A DNA stretch of 64,000 bases, taken from contig CACWLA010000005.1 in NCBI GenBank assembly GCA_902761665.1, positions 1 to 64,000 of the forward strand, in the 5' to 3' direction. Position numbers and translations under genes: made by a program. This document shows, piece by piece, positions 42,895 to 52,119 of this stretch. The notes under the pieces are model-generated. The model made no database searches. It saw nothing but the letters and a program-made list of their open reading frames with translations, and had not been told where the DNA came from. Source of the DNA: an uncultured Lachnospiraceae bacterium. Its GTDB lineage: Bacteria > Bacillota > Clostridia > Lachnospirales > Lachnospiraceae. How positions within the stretch are numbered: position 1 is the first letter of the stretch; every line of letters starts with the position of its first letter.

Positions 42895-44067
42895 TCAGCC
42901 GCGCGCGAATTTTTCCTGCGCGGCAGTCTCTGATTCGCCCTCTTCCATGCGGCGGAGCTTCTCTCTCTTGTATTCGGGGAAGCGTTCCTCGTCGAGGCTT
43001 TGGCGAATCTCGCTCATCATTGTATTATAAAAATACAAATTATGCAAGACGCAGAATCGCATTCCGAGCATTTCACCCGCTTTGAGCAGGTGGCGGACGT
43101 ACGCGCGGCTGTAATGCCGGCAGACCGGGCAGCCGCAGCCTTCCTCGATGGGACGGTCATCCCGCTCGTACTTTGCGTTCAGCAGATTCATCTTGCCGTG
43201 GTTCGTGTAGACGTGGCCGTGGCGGCCGTTCCGGCTCGGATAGACGCAGTCGAAGAAATCGATGCCGCGCTCTACGCCTTCCAGGATGTTTGCCGGCGTG
43301 CCGACGCCCATGAGGTAGGTCGGCTTATTCTGCGGCAGATGCGGGACCACGGCGTCCAGGATGCGGTACATCTCCTCCGTCGGTTCGCCGACGGCGAGGC
43401 CGCCCACCGCGTAGCCCGGCAGGTCGAAAGCCGAGATCTCGTCCGCGTGGCGGATCCGGAGGTCCTCGAAAGTCGCGCCCTGGTTGATCCCGAAGAGAAG
43501 CTGGTCGCGGTTGATCGTGGTCTCCAGTTCATTCAGCCGCTTCTGCTCGTCGATGCAGCGCCGGAGCCAGCGGGTCGTCCGGTCGATGCTCGCCGCAGCA
43601 TAGCGGTATTCGGCGGGATTCTTCACGCATTCGTCAAAGGCCATCGCGATCGTGGAGCCGAGGTTCGACTGGATCTGCATGCTCTCCTCCGGCCCCATGA
43701 AGATCAGCCGGCCATCCACGTGTGAGTGAAAGCGGACGCCTTCTTCCCTGATCTTGCGCAGCTCCGCAAGGGAAAAGACCTGGAAGCCGCCGGAATCGGT
43801 CAGGATCGGGCGGTCCCAGTGCATGAAGCGGTGCAGGCCGCCGAGGTCATGGATGACCTTGTCGCCGGGCCGCACATGCAGATGGTAGGTATTCGAGAGT
43901 TCTACCTGGCAGCCGATCTCCTTCAGGTCTTCGGTGGAGACGGCGCCCTTGATGGCGGCGACGGTGCCCACGTTCATGAAGACCGGCGTTTCGATCGTGC
44001 CGTGAACGGTCTCGAAACGGCCGCGCTTGGCGCGGCCGGACGTTTTCAGAAGGGTGTATTTTGCCAT
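42895..44067 (-). CDS. tgt: Queuine tRNA-ribosyltransferase (tRNA-guanine transglycosylase)
   Basis: Tgt exchanges guanine 34 for preQ1 in tRNAs with GUN anticodons. The 390-residue TIM-barrel enzyme has TPVFMNVGTVAAIKG, the catalytic DSGGFQVFSLAELRKI, GVGTPANILEGVERGIDFFDCVYPSRNGRHG with the second active Asp, and the zinc motif CGCPVC with the later HN pair. ATG 44067 (MAKYTLLKTSG) follows AAGGAG; the longer frame upstream has no ribosome site. It lies 19 bases after the MATE gene and 13 bases before yajC. Confidence 0.97.
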   Translation of the reverse strand: MAKYTLLKTSGRAKRGRFETVHGTIETPVFMNVGTVAAIKGAVSTEDLKEIGCQVELSNTYHLHVRPGDKVIHDLGGLHRFMHWDRPILTDSGGFQVFSLAELRKIREEGVRFHSHVDGRLIFMGPEESMQIQSNLGSTIAMAFDECVKNPAEYRYAAASIDRTTRWLRRCIDEQKRLNELETTINRDQLLFGINQGATFEDLRIRHADEISAFDLPGYAVGGLAVGEPTEEMYRILDAVVPHLPQNKPTYLMGVGTPANILEGVERGIDFFDCVYPSRNGRHGHVYTNHGKMNLLNAKYERDDRPIEEGCGCPVCRHYSRAYVRHLLKAGEMLGMRFCVLHNLYFYNTMMSEIRQSLDEERFPEYKREKLRRMEEGESETAAQEKFARG

Positions 44068-44086
44068 GAATGCTCCTTTCGCAGAG

Positions 44087-45460
44087 TCAGGCGGTTTCGG
44101 GGAACGAAATGCGTTTTTCGCAGTATGCAGCGTAGGCGCCTTCAAAGACGGTCAGCAGGACCCATCCGACGGCCACGGAGTAGCAGATGCCGTGGATCCC
44201 CAGTTTCGGGATCAGTATCGCCGAAAGGATGACCCTGAGGATCACCTGTCCGGCTGACGCGATCATCGTCACTTTCAGCTTGCCGATGCCGCGGAAGAAT
44301 CCCTGCAGCATCTCGCCGAACATGCTGAAGATGTAGAAGAATGCCATGGTGCCGGTATAGGCGGCGCCTGCCGTGATGACGGCTTCATCCGTGGAGAAAA
44401 TGCCGATGAGCCGGCGCGGGATCAGAAAACAGACGATGCAGAGGATCACGCCGTACAGAACGTCGCAGACCATGCCTCTGCGGAAAAAGCCCCGGACCCG
44501 GTCCGCGTTCCGATGGCCGAAGTTCTGCGCCATGCAGACGACGGTACCGGCGGATATGCCCTGCGAGACACCTTGGAAAAGGACCTCGAGACGCATGCCC
44601 ATGTTGTAACCGGTGACCGTATCCTGTCCGAGCGGCGTCAGCATGCCCTGGATGAGCAGGCGGCCGGCATAGACGACCGTGCTCTGCATGGCTGTTGCCC
44701 AGGCGTAACTGAAGATGATGCCGCCCATGCCCTTATGCAGTTTCAAATCGCTCCGCGCAAGGGAAAGCTGCGGGCATTTTTTGTGGGTATAGAGCATCAG
44801 CGCGAAGGCCGAAAGGACCTGGCAGGACACCGTGGAAACCGCGACGCCGGCAACACCGAGCTGCAGGCCTTTGATCAGAGCGATGTCCAGCAGCGCGTGC
44901 AGGACCGAACTGGATGCCAGGACGATGAACGGGAAGCGCGAATTGCCGTAGGAGCGCAGGATCGCGGCATAATAGACATAGAGGAAGTTGAAAATGAGTC
45001 CGCCGGCAACGACGGACAGATAGACCATGGCCTCAGCGATGGTCTCGGCTTTCGTTCTTTCGGAGACCAGGATGGGCTTTGAAGTAAGCAGGACCACCGC
45101 GGTGAGGAGCAGAGAGCAAGCGATGCCGCCGGTGAGCGCCGTCGCGTGGACCTTTTTCAGTTTATCCCACTCTCCCGCTCCGCAGAGCTGACTGACCAGC
45201 ACGCCCACGCCGGTGCAGGCGCCGACGATGAGGCCGTAGACCAGGTCCATGATCGGGCTTGCGGCACTGATGCCGGAAAGGGGCAGCGTTCCGAGATAGC
45301 GTCCCACGACGATCGCGTCAACGATGTTGTAGAGCGACTGGAACAGGTTGCCGCAGATGATGGGTACGGCGAAGGTCAGCAGGGTCGGCAGCTGTCTGCC
45401 GTAGAGGATCGCCTCCTGCTTGTTCGCCGATGCCGTTTTTCCGGAATTTGTCAGTGCCAT
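44087..45460 (-). CDS. MATE family efflux transporter
   Basis: This is a 457-residue multidrug/oligosaccharidyl-lipid/polysaccharide (MOP) flippase superfamily protein with about twelve membrane segments. Family motifs are FAVPIICGNLFQSLYNIVDAIVVGRYLG near the N-terminus, GACTGVGVLVSQLCGAGEWD, and the matching second-half GISAGTVVCMAQNFGHRNADRVRGFFRRG. It is likely a cation-coupled exporter of drugs or metabolites, substrate unknown. It begins a probable MATE-tgt-yajC transcript with a promoter containing a perfect dyad. Start ATG 45460 follows GGGAGA. Confidence 0.93.
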   Translation of the reverse strand: MALTNSGKTASANKQEAILYGRQLPTLLTFAVPIICGNLFQSLYNIVDAIVVGRYLGTLPLSGISAASPIMDLVYGLIVGACTGVGVLVSQLCGAGEWDKLKKVHATALTGGIACSLLLTAVVLLTSKPILVSERTKAETIAEAMVYLSVVAGGLIFNFLYVYYAAILRSYGNSRFPFIVLASSSVLHALLDIALIKGLQLGVAGVAVSTVSCQVLSAFALMLYTHKKCPQLSLARSDLKLHKGMGGIIFSYAWATAMQSTVVYAGRLLIQGMLTPLGQDTVTGYNMGMRLEVLFQGVSQGISAGTVVCMAQNFGHRNADRVRGFFRRGMVCDVLYGVILCIVCFLIPRRLIGIFSTDEAVITAGAAYTGTMAFFYIFSMFGEMLQGFFRGIGKLKVTMIASAGQVILRVILSAILIPKLGIHGICYSVAVGWVLLTVFEGAYAAYCEKRISFPETA

Positions 45461-45498
45461 GCCGTCTCCCTGCCGCGCGAAAGATCTGCGGCATTCCC

Positions 45499-45526
45499 AT
45501 TATAAACGATTGCGGGACATTTTCAA
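45499..45526 (-). promoter_or_regulatory. Promoter of the MATE-tgt-yajC unit
   Basis: TTGAAA (45526-45521), 16 bases, then perfect TATAAT (45504-45499) on the minus strand. The -35 box overlaps a 13-base perfect inverted repeat. Confidence 0.7.
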
Positions 45527-45541
45527 CCGAAAATGTCCCGC
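45512..45541. repeat. Perfect 13-base inverted repeat over the MATE promoter -35
   Basis: GCGGGACATTTTC (45512-45524) and GAAAATGTCCCGC (45529-45541) are separated by four bases. It could be a terminator stem after ntpK, although no clear T run follows, or an operator for the MATE promoter. Confidence 0.7.
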
Positions 45542-45557
45542 AGTTCTCCGTGCATCT

Positions 45558-45613
45558 GTCATCCTGAGCGAAGCAAAGGATCCTTCGCCGCACGGCGTGC
45601 GTCTCAGGATGGC
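45558..45613. repeat. REP-like dispersed repeat (copy 2, longest)
   Basis: GTCATCCTGAGCGAAGCAAAGGATCCTTCG is followed by a short GC-rich hairpin and TCTCAGGATGGCA. The GTCATCCTGAGCGAAG type is a dispersed repeat seen in many bacterial genomes. It lies just past the ntpK stop. Confidence 0.65.
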
Positions 45614-45626
45614 ACGTGGGTTTTGA

Positions 45627-46055
45627 TCAGCCGTTCAGGAGCAGCAGACCGAAGACGAGGGTAAACAGTGCGACCGTTTCAATGATGCCGATGACGATGA
45701 AGTAGTTCGCCGTGCCCTTGCCCGTTGCGCCGAGCGCGTCAGAAGCCGCCGCGGCAGCCTTGCCCTGGAACAGGGCGGAAAGGCCGATTGCAAGGCCGCA
45801 GAACAGGCCGACGCCGAGCGCCATGCCGGGATCCACATTGGCCGAGCGGATGAAGTTCATCAGCAGGAAGCCGTAGATGGTCTGCGTCAGCGGTGCGCCG
45901 GAGAACGCGATCATGATGAAGGGAGCGGGTTTACCGCTTGCGTAACATTTTTTCCATGCCCCGATGGCGGACATTCCCGCGAAGCCTGCGCCGAACGCCG
46001 AACCGGCAGCCGATAATCCGAGAGCAGCAGCCATGCCAACAAATGCGAGATTCAT
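45627..46055 (-). CDS. ntpK: V-type ATP synthase/ATPase subunit K (proteolipid)
   Basis: This is the rotor-ring proteolipid of the membrane Vo sector. The 142-residue product has two helical hairpins (four membrane segments). The second hairpin carries the ion-carrying Glu (VIGIIETVALFTLVF). The first has LTQTIYGF and the start of the second has LFQGKAAAA. These match the Thr64, Gln65, Gln110 and Glu139 Na+ ligands of the Enterococcus hirae K ring, which suggests Na+ coupling. It is the last gene of the V-ATPase operon. Confidence 0.93.
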   Translation of the reverse strand: MNLAFVGMAAALGLSAAGSAFGAGFAGMSAIGAWKKCYASGKPAPFIMIAFSGAPLTQTIYGFLLMNFIRSANVDPGMALGVGLFCGLAIGLSALFQGKAAAAASDALGATGKGTANYFIVIGIIETVALFTLVFGLLLLNG

Positions 46056-46088
46056 AGTAAGACTCCTTTTTTCTTTATGTTTTCGTCA

Positions 46089-47915
46089 CTAATTTTGCAG
46101 CTTTTCGTTTTCCTTGAAAGGTTCATAGGGGATGCCCGTCCATTCCAGCCCGACCTGTCCGGAGAATTCCAGCACGTTCAGGCGGACGCCGTGAACAACG
46201 ACGGACAGGAAGCCCATCACGAGGTTCAGGGCATGTCCGATGATCACCACGGCTACCCCGGCAATGACCATCGGTCCCTTGAAGCCGGAAGCGATGTCAT
46301 TGAAGCTCTGGGCAATGGCGAGGCCCGCCATGCCGACGGCGAACAGACGGATGTAGCTCATCACGTTGCCGAAGCAGCTGATCGTGTTCAGGAAGGCGGT
46401 AAATGCGCCGCCGAGGCCTGCCTTCAGGCCCTGGCCGAAGCTCTTCCCCGGCTCCATGCCGCTGAAGAGGACGACCAGCAGGAAGGCGGCGCCGATCGCG
46501 CCGAACACGGGCACCATCGGGATGCTTTCCCCGATGACCAGCACTAACGCCAGCAGGTACATGGCCACGATTGCGATCACCCAGCCGAGATCGGCGATCC
46601 AGCTGAGGTTCTTCTCTACGATCTTCTTCCGGATCGCGAGGAGCGAGCCGAGTGCCATCTGCACCGCACCGATCGTGAAGGAGAACTTCATGATGTTGTT
46701 CTGCTGCGCGGTCGAGCTCACGTCGAAATACTGCGGGTAATTCGCAAATCCCGGTATGACCAGCGATTTCAGGAAAGGCACTTCCATGGCCTTTTCGATG
46801 CCGAACCAGGTCCCGGTGAGCGCGCCCCAGACGATCGTCGCGCCCGAAAGCACGTACAGAAGGAACAGCACGTCGTTCATCTTCTTCGTCTTCAGGTGGA
46901 AGGCCGCGGTCCCGAGCAGGATCAGCGTGCCGTAGCCCGCGTCGCCGATGATCATGGCGAAGAACAGGATGAAGAACAGGAAGAACCAGAGGGAAATGTC
47001 CTGTTCCCGGTACCCCGGCTGAATGCTCAGAATGTCGAATACCGGCTTAATGAGGCGGGAGACCTTGCTGTAGCGGACCTTGGTCGGCGTCTGATCGTCG
47101 TCCTCCGCCACGTCGTCGATGAGGTAAGCCCATCCGTTTCTCGACGCCTCCGCCTTAAACGAAGCTTCCTCTGCTTCCGGAATGTAGCCGGAAAGCCATA
47201 CCAGTTCACTGTCGCTTTCCGCGGTCGCACTTGCCGAGGACCAGATCTCCTCGTTCTGCGTCTTCAGGAGCTGTGCCCTGAAACTTGCGGCATGGACCGC
47301 CGTTTTCTTCAGCTCTTCGGCGCAGTCCGCGATGCCTTTGTCGCAGGCGGCTATCTGCGCCTGCAGTTCGCTGAGGCTCTTCTCCGGCAGGATGAACTCC
47401 GTCGCGCTGATCTCCGGCGGGAGCTTGCCCAGCACGGCGACCGTTTCCATCTTGTCGACCGGCGCGAGGCGGATCAACCGGATCCCTTCGTCCTTTGCCG
47501 CTGCAGCACAGTCCTTTTTCGTCATGCGGTAGAAATGAAGGTCGAAGCCTTCATCGGCGAGAGCTCTGCACTCCGCCGGGGAGAATTCGCCCCAGGCCCG
47601 CACCCTGTCGGCTTCGGTCGCCGCAGCGCCTCTTTCCTGTACGAGCGCCGTCCTCCGGTCCAGACAGGCGAGGGTATTGCGGAAGACCTTCTCGAATTCT
47701 TCGTCGGAAAGGAGCGTTTCGCTCTCCTTCTCCGGCTTGTACTCCGAAAGCGCCATCAGCGCCCGGGAAAGATCGGAAAAGCGTTCCGTGCTCTCACGGC
47801 TCGCCGCCTTCTTATCGGCCAGATGCAGGATCCCCAGATCCCGCAGCGCGGCCAGCATTTCTTTCTTGCGGGAAGCGGAGGCGACTACGCAGACTTTTTT
47901 CATTTTTTCGATCAT
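46089..47915 (-). CDS. ntpI: V-type ATP synthase/ATPase subunit I
   Basis: Subunit I is the a-subunit homologue that forms the ion half-channels and the stator arm. The 608-residue product has a soluble N-terminal half with long helices (to about residue 320; MKKVCVVASASRKKEMLAALRDLGILHL). A membrane half of about eight segments follows (FFLFFILFFAMIIGDAGYGTLILLG; VIIGHALNLVMGFLSVVVHGVRLNVLEF with an Arg expected to be essential). The ATG overlaps the ntpD stop (ATGA), so the two are coupled. Confidence 0.94.
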   Translation of the reverse strand: MIEKMKKVCVVASASRKKEMLAALRDLGILHLADKKAASRESTERFSDLSRALMALSEYKPEKESETLLSDEEFEKVFRNTLACLDRRTALVQERGAAATEADRVRAWGEFSPAECRALADEGFDLHFYRMTKKDCAAAAKDEGIRLIRLAPVDKMETVAVLGKLPPEISATEFILPEKSLSELQAQIAACDKGIADCAEELKKTAVHAASFRAQLLKTQNEEIWSSASATAESDSELVWLSGYIPEAEEASFKAEASRNGWAYLIDDVAEDDDQTPTKVRYSKVSRLIKPVFDILSIQPGYREQDISLWFFLFFILFFAMIIGDAGYGTLILLGTAAFHLKTKKMNDVLFLLYVLSGATIVWGALTGTWFGIEKAMEVPFLKSLVIPGFANYPQYFDVSSTAQQNNIMKFSFTIGAVQMALGSLLAIRKKIVEKNLSWIADLGWVIAIVAMYLLALVLVIGESIPMVPVFGAIGAAFLLVVLFSGMEPGKSFGQGLKAGLGGAFTAFLNTISCFGNVMSYIRLFAVGMAGLAIAQSFNDIASGFKGPMVIAGVAVVIIGHALNLVMGFLSVVVHGVRLNVLEFSGQVGLEWTGIPYEPFKENEKLQN

Positions 47916-48526
47916 GTCTCCGCCCCCGTTAATTTCTTCTTGGAGATCTTGCCGCGGACGACGGCTGCCGTCTGCTGATCCCCCAGATAGACCCCGATGA
48001 CCCGGATGTTCTCCTTGGCTTCGGGAATTTTGACTTTTTCAAACAGATTCACGCGCTGCGAAGTCGAGCGAAGTTCCTTTTCCAGGCACTCCACGCGCTT
48101 CCTCTGCGTGGATTCCAGTGCGTCAAGACGTGCGATCTCGCGCAGTTTCACCAGAGCGGTATCCACCCACAGCGGGTAGTCGTCGACGTCGTAGGATATT
48201 CCCTTGAAGGTCAGTTCCCTGAACAGCGGGACGTTGACGCCGGCGATGTTTTCCGTCGTGCAGATGACCGTATCGGGCTGGACCAGCTGATCCAGTTTCA
48301 GGGCATCGTCGAAAATGCTGTTTTCGGCGAATACCGCGATCCAGTCATCCAGATCTCCGATCATGGCGGTGCGTTCGATCTCAAGCTGCTCGAGCTCGGC
48401 GTTCTCCTTCATGATCACGGACTGCAGCTGCTGTTTCTTGAGCTGCAGCGTCGGAAGGTAGCGCTCAAACTGCTTCAGGTTGTCTTTCTGCACCTTCTGC
48501 TCATTTTTCGTGAGTTTGATCGCCAT
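47912..48526 (-). CDS. ntpD: V-type ATP synthase/ATPase subunit D
   Basis: This is the central rotor shaft subunit that links catalysis in A3B3 to ring rotation. The 204-residue product is largely helical: the N-terminal KLTKNEQKVQKDNLKQFERYLPTLQLKKQQLQ and the C-terminal TSQRVNLFEKVKIPEAKENIRVI are the two long antiparallel helices of the family. It lies 12 bases after ntpB with an AAGGAG site, and overlaps ntpI by four bases. Confidence 0.94.
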   Translation of the reverse strand: MAIKLTKNEQKVQKDNLKQFERYLPTLQLKKQQLQSVIMKENAELEQLEIERTAMIGDLDDWIAVFAENSIFDDALKLDQLVQPDTVICTTENIAGVNVPLFRELTFKGISYDVDDYPLWVDTALVKLREIARLDALESTQRKRVECLEKELRSTSQRVNLFEKVKIPEAKENIRVIGVYLGDQQTAAVVRGKISKKKLTGAET

Positions 48527-48538
48527 TGCCTGCTCCTT

Positions 48539-49834
48539 TTAGCCGAGCGCTTCCTGTTTCGGCCATCTTTCCCTGATCAGGCTCGTCTTCAAGCCGGTCT
48601 CGTTCGGCTCAAAGCATTCCGCGAGGATCTCCCAGCCGAGGTCAAGTGCCTGCTCCAGCGGGATGTTCACGGACAGATCCATCAGCTTCGACTCAAACAG
48701 CTCGCCGTACTTCAGGAGCTTGTCGTCCCATTCCGTCATGAGAAAGCCCATGGATTTCTTTTCCAGGCTTTCCTTATACTGGGCGTAGAGCTTGATCATG
48801 CCGTCCATCAGTGCCCGGTGATCATCGCGGGTCTTGCCGTTGACGTTCTGTTTCAGACGTGACAGAGAGCCGAAGGGTTCGATGTGGCCGCCCTTCAGGT
48901 AGTACTGGCCTTCGGTGATGTAGCCGGTGTTGTCGGGGACGGGGTGCGTCACGTCATCGCCGGGCATCGTCGTAACGCCCAGGATGGTGATCGAGCCCGC
49001 GCCGTCGATGTCCACGGCCTTCTCGTAGCGGGACGCGAGGCAGCTGTAAAGGTCGCCCGGGTAGCCGCGGTTGGACGGCACCTGCTCCATCGTGATGGCC
49101 ATTTCCTTCTGGGCATCGGCGAAGTTCGTCATGTCGGTCAGAAGGACCAGCACCCGCTTCCCTTCCAGGGCGAACTGCTCCGCCACCGCAAGGGACAGGT
49201 CCGGGACCAGCGTGCATTCCACGATCGGGTCGGAAGCCGTGTGGATGAACATGACCGTATGGCTCATAGCGCCGCCTTTTTCCAGCGTGTCACGGAAGGT
49301 CAGGTAGTCGTCGTATTTGAGGCCCATGCCGCCGAGAACGATCACGTCGACTTCCGCCTGCATCGCGATGCGCGCGAGCAGGGCGTTGTAGGGCTCGCCC
49401 GAGATCGAGAAGATCGGAAGCTTCTGGCTTTCCACGAGCGTGTTGAACACGTCGATCATCGGGATGCCCGTACGGATCATCTTATTCGGCAGGATACGCT
49501 TTGAGGGGTTGAAGGAAGGTCCGCCGATGGGGATCATGTTCTCCTTCAGCGCGGGGCCGCGGTCGCGCGGAACGCCGGTCCCGTCGAAGATGCGGCCGAG
49601 CAGGTTCTTCGAGAAGGACACCATCATGGGTCTTCCGAGGAAGCGGACGGGGTCCGTCGTGCTGACGCCCTGCGCGCCCGCGAATACCTGGAGGGATACG
49701 ATATCCTTATCCAGCTTGATCACGCTGGCATAGCTGTCGCCGACGAGAGCCAGGTCGCCGATGCGGATCCCTTCGGCTCTCACGGTGATCACGTTGCCGA
49801 TGATCGATCTGATTTCCGTATATACCTTTTGCAT
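48539..49834 (-). CDS. ntpB: V-type ATP synthase/ATPase subunit B
   Basis: This is the regulatory non-catalytic nucleotide-binding subunit of the A3B3 hexamer. The 431-residue product begins with the beta-barrel [22 protein letters not shown]. It contains [15 protein letters not shown] and [22 protein letters not shown], where B subunits lack a normal P-loop. [37 protein letters not shown] is the family signature. It lies between ntpA and ntpD with gaps of about ten bases. Confidence 0.96.
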   Translation of the reverse strand: MQKVYTEIRSIIGNVITVRAEGIRIGDLALVGDSYASVIKLDKDIVSLQVFAGAQGVSTTDPVRFLGRPMMVSFSKNLLGRIFDGTGVPRDRGPALKENMIPIGGPSFNPSKRILPNKMIRTGIPMIDVFNTLVESQKLPIFSISGEPYNALLARIAMQAEVDVIVLGGMGLKYDDYLTFRDTLEKGGAMSHTVMFIHTASDPIVECTLVPDLSLAVAEQFALEGKRVLVLLTDMTNFADAQKEMAITMEQVPSNRGYPGDLYSCLASRYEKAVDIDGAGSITILGVTTMPGDDVTHPVPDNTGYITEGQYYLKGGHIEPFGSLSRLKQNVNGKTRDDHRALMDGMIKLYAQYKESLEKKSMGFLMTEWDDKLLKYGELFESKLMDLSVNIPLEQALDLGWEILAECFEPNETGLKTSLIRERWPKQEALG

Positions 49835-49843
49835 GCCGTCCTC

Positions 49844-51571
49844 CTATTTCACAGCCTTCGTCATGTAGAAATCGGTGATCTTCTTCTCCTGCGCCCTGAA
49901 CTCCGGTGTTTCGAAGTAGGTGGCATGCCAGTCAAGGAATTCCTGCCTGAGCTGGTTGAAGAAGGCACGGATCTCTTTCTTATCGCTCAGATCGTACGCC
50001 GTCATCAGGGCGTCGTACAGTCTGTCAAACTCGATCTGCTGTCTCTCCGGCGGACAGACGGCGTCGATCGGGTCGAAGGAGTTCTGCTGCAGGTAGACCG
50101 CATCCAGAAGTTCGCCTTTCTGGTAAATGATGTAGTCCTCGGAGGAAGTGCCTTCCTCACCGACGACCTTCATCATCTGGCCGACTTCATTGCTGCGGTG
50201 AAGGATCGCGCGGGCTTCCTCCACGCGCGCCTTGTCGACGACGCCCTCGTACTTGGACCAGGAATCCATCGGATGGATCGCGGGATACTTGCGGGCGTCG
50301 GAACGTTCACGGGAAAGGCCGTGGAAGGCGCCGACGACTTTCAGCGTCGCCTGCGTCACCGGCTCTTCGAAGTTGCCGCCGGCCGGCGATACGGTGCCGC
50401 CGATCGTGATGGAGGCGTTCCGGCCGTCTTTCAGGCGGACCTTGCCGGCGCGTTCGTAGAAGGCGGCGATGGTGGATTCGAGGTAGGCCGGGAAGGCTTC
50501 TTCGCCGGGGATCTCCTCCAGTCTGCCGGACATCTCTCGCATGGCCTGCGCCCAGCGGCTCGTGGAGTCCGCGAGCAGCAGCACGTCGAGGCCCATCTGC
50601 CGGTAATATTCCGCCAGCGTCACGGCGGTGTAGCAGGAAGCTTCACGGGCAGCGACCGGCATCGAGGACGTATTGCAGATGATGATCGTCCGTTCCATCA
50701 GGGAGCGGCCGGTCTTCGGGTCTTCCAGCTCGGGGAATTCCGTCAGCACTTCCACGACCTCGCCGGCACGTTCGCCGCAGGCTGCCACGATCACGATGTC
50801 CGCTTCGGAGTTCTTTGCCTCCAGATGCTGCAGCACCGTCTTGCCGGCGCCGAAGGGGCCGGGCACGCAGAAGGTCCCGCCCTTCGCAACGGGAAGGAAG
50901 GCGTCGATGCAGCGGATCTTCGTAACCAGCGGTTCATCCGGGCGCAGCCGCTCGTCATAGCATTTCACGGCCTGCTTGATCGGGTGGGAAAAGACCATGG
51001 ACAGCGCCTTCTCCTCGCCTTTGTCATTGCCGATCACGCAGACGGTATCGCGTACGTTGTAATTGCCTTTTTCCTTTATGGACTTAACGGTCCATTCGCC
51101 CTTCGTGATGAAGGGGACCATGATCTGGTGCGTGAACACGCCCTCGGGGACCGTCCCGATGGTGTCGCCGGCCATGACCCTGTCACCGACCTTGACGGCG
51201 GGCGTGAAATCCCAGCTGCGGTCCGGGATGGGGTTCAGGTATACGCCTCTTTCCAGGAAGAAGCCGCACTGCTTCGCCAGATCAGGCAGGGGGTTCTGGA
51301 GTCCGTCGTAGACCTGCGTAAGCAGGCCGGGACCGAGTTCGACGCTCATCAGTTCCCCGGTGAATTCCACCGGATCGCCGACCTTGATCCCGTCTGACAT
51401 TTCGTAGATCTGCATGCTGGCTTCGCCGTTCGCAATGCGGATGACCTCGCCTTTCAGGCGCTTGTCATCGACGATGACGTAGCCGACTTCATTTTTTCGA
51501 ACGGACCCCTGGAAGCTGACCTTTGTCAGGTTGCCGTTAACTCCGGTTACTCGTCCTGTTAATGTTCCCAT
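49844..51571 (-). CDS. ntpA: V-type ATP synthase/ATPase catalytic subunit A
   Basis: This is the catalytic ATP-binding subunit. The 575-residue product has the N-terminal barrel and the A-specific non-homologous region (VFTHQIMVPFITKGEWTV). Its Walker A is GPFGAGKTVLQHLEAK, and VVIAACGERAGEVVEVL and LLLADSTSRWAQAMREMSGRLEEIPGEEAFPAYL are catalytic-site motifs. The sequence style (DAVCPPERQQIEFDRLYDAL at the end) is close to the Chlamydia/spirochaete/Bacteroidetes branch. It follows the DUF2764 gene by 13 bases. Confidence 0.97.
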   Translation of the reverse strand: MGTLTGRVTGVNGNLTKVSFQGSVRKNEVGYVIVDDKRLKGEVIRIANGEASMQIYEMSDGIKVGDPVEFTGELMSVELGPGLLTQVYDGLQNPLPDLAKQCGFFLERGVYLNPIPDRSWDFTPAVKVGDRVMAGDTIGTVPEGVFTHQIMVPFITKGEWTVKSIKEKGNYNVRDTVCVIGNDKGEEKALSMVFSHPIKQAVKCYDERLRPDEPLVTKIRCIDAFLPVAKGGTFCVPGPFGAGKTVLQHLEAKNSEADIVIVAACGERAGEVVEVLTEFPELEDPKTGRSLMERTIIICNTSSMPVAAREASCYTAVTLAEYYRQMGLDVLLLADSTSRWAQAMREMSGRLEEIPGEEAFPAYLESTIAAFYERAGKVRLKDGRNASITIGGTVSPAGGNFEEPVTQATLKVVGAFHGLSRERSDARKYPAIHPMDSWSKYEGVVDKARVEEARAILHRSNEVGQMMKVVGEEGTSSEDYIIYQKGELLDAVYLQQNSFDPIDAVCPPERQQIEFDRLYDALMTAYDLSDKKEIRAFFNQLRQEFLDWHATYFETPEFRAQEKKITDFYMTKAVK

Positions 51572-51584
51572 TGAAAATCTCCCA

Positions 51585-52106
51585 TCATAAGCTGTAAACG
51601 CGTTCCTGGATCGAGCGGAAGAGCCGGCCGAATTCCGCCTTGCCCTTTTCCTTCTCGAAGCAGTTTTTACGTTCCAGCAGTTTCAGTTTCAGCGCATAGC
51701 CGAACAGCACCTGTTCGTCAAACATGTGCAGGCCTACCAGTGTATCCAGCAGTTCGAATTCGTGGTCGAGCAGGATCTGCTCAGCCTCCAGCGGGTTCTT
51801 CGCCGCGAGGACCGCAGCGATCACCTTGCTGTTCATGCCGTCCTTATCGAAGTCCCGCCCGTAAGGTTTCCCGAGCGCCAGGCTTCTCTGCTGGTTCAGT
51901 TCCCCCATCAGCGATCCGTAGGCGGCCGCCCATTCTTTCAGCAGCGGCCCCTCCTTCGAGGCAGGCGTCAGCGATTCCAGAAGCCGGTAGGTTTCTTCGC
52001 TGACGTTCCCCTGACAGCACTTCAGGAACTCCCCGTAGGTCATCGGCATCTCTCCGTCGGAGCTGAGCGTCGGCAGACTTGATACCAGATAGTAATAAGA
52101 CGCCAT
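51585..52106 (-). CDS. DUF2764 family protein of the V-ATPase operon
   Basis: This is a 173-residue soluble, mostly helical protein starting MASYYYLVSSLPTLSSDGEMPMTYGEFL, typical of DUF2764. Such genes occur between subunits E and A in V-ATPase operons of Treponema, Chlamydia and Bacteroides, where no ordinary subunit C is found. It may replace subunit C as the rotor-ring connector; this is inference from position and from the YYYL start resembling C-type subunits. ATG 52106 is chosen because GGAGG lies five bases upstream, rather than an earlier in-frame ATG at 52130. Confidence 0.85.
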   Translation of the reverse strand: MASYYYLVSSLPTLSSDGEMPMTYGEFLKCCQGNVSEETYRLLESLTPASKEGPLLKEWAAAYGSLMGELNQQRSLALGKPYGRDFDKDGMNSKVIAAVLAAKNPLEAEQILLDHEFELLDTLVGLHMFDEQVLFGYALKLKLLERKNCFEKEKGKAEFGRLFRSIQERVYSL

Positions 52107-52119
52107 ATGCACCTCCTCA

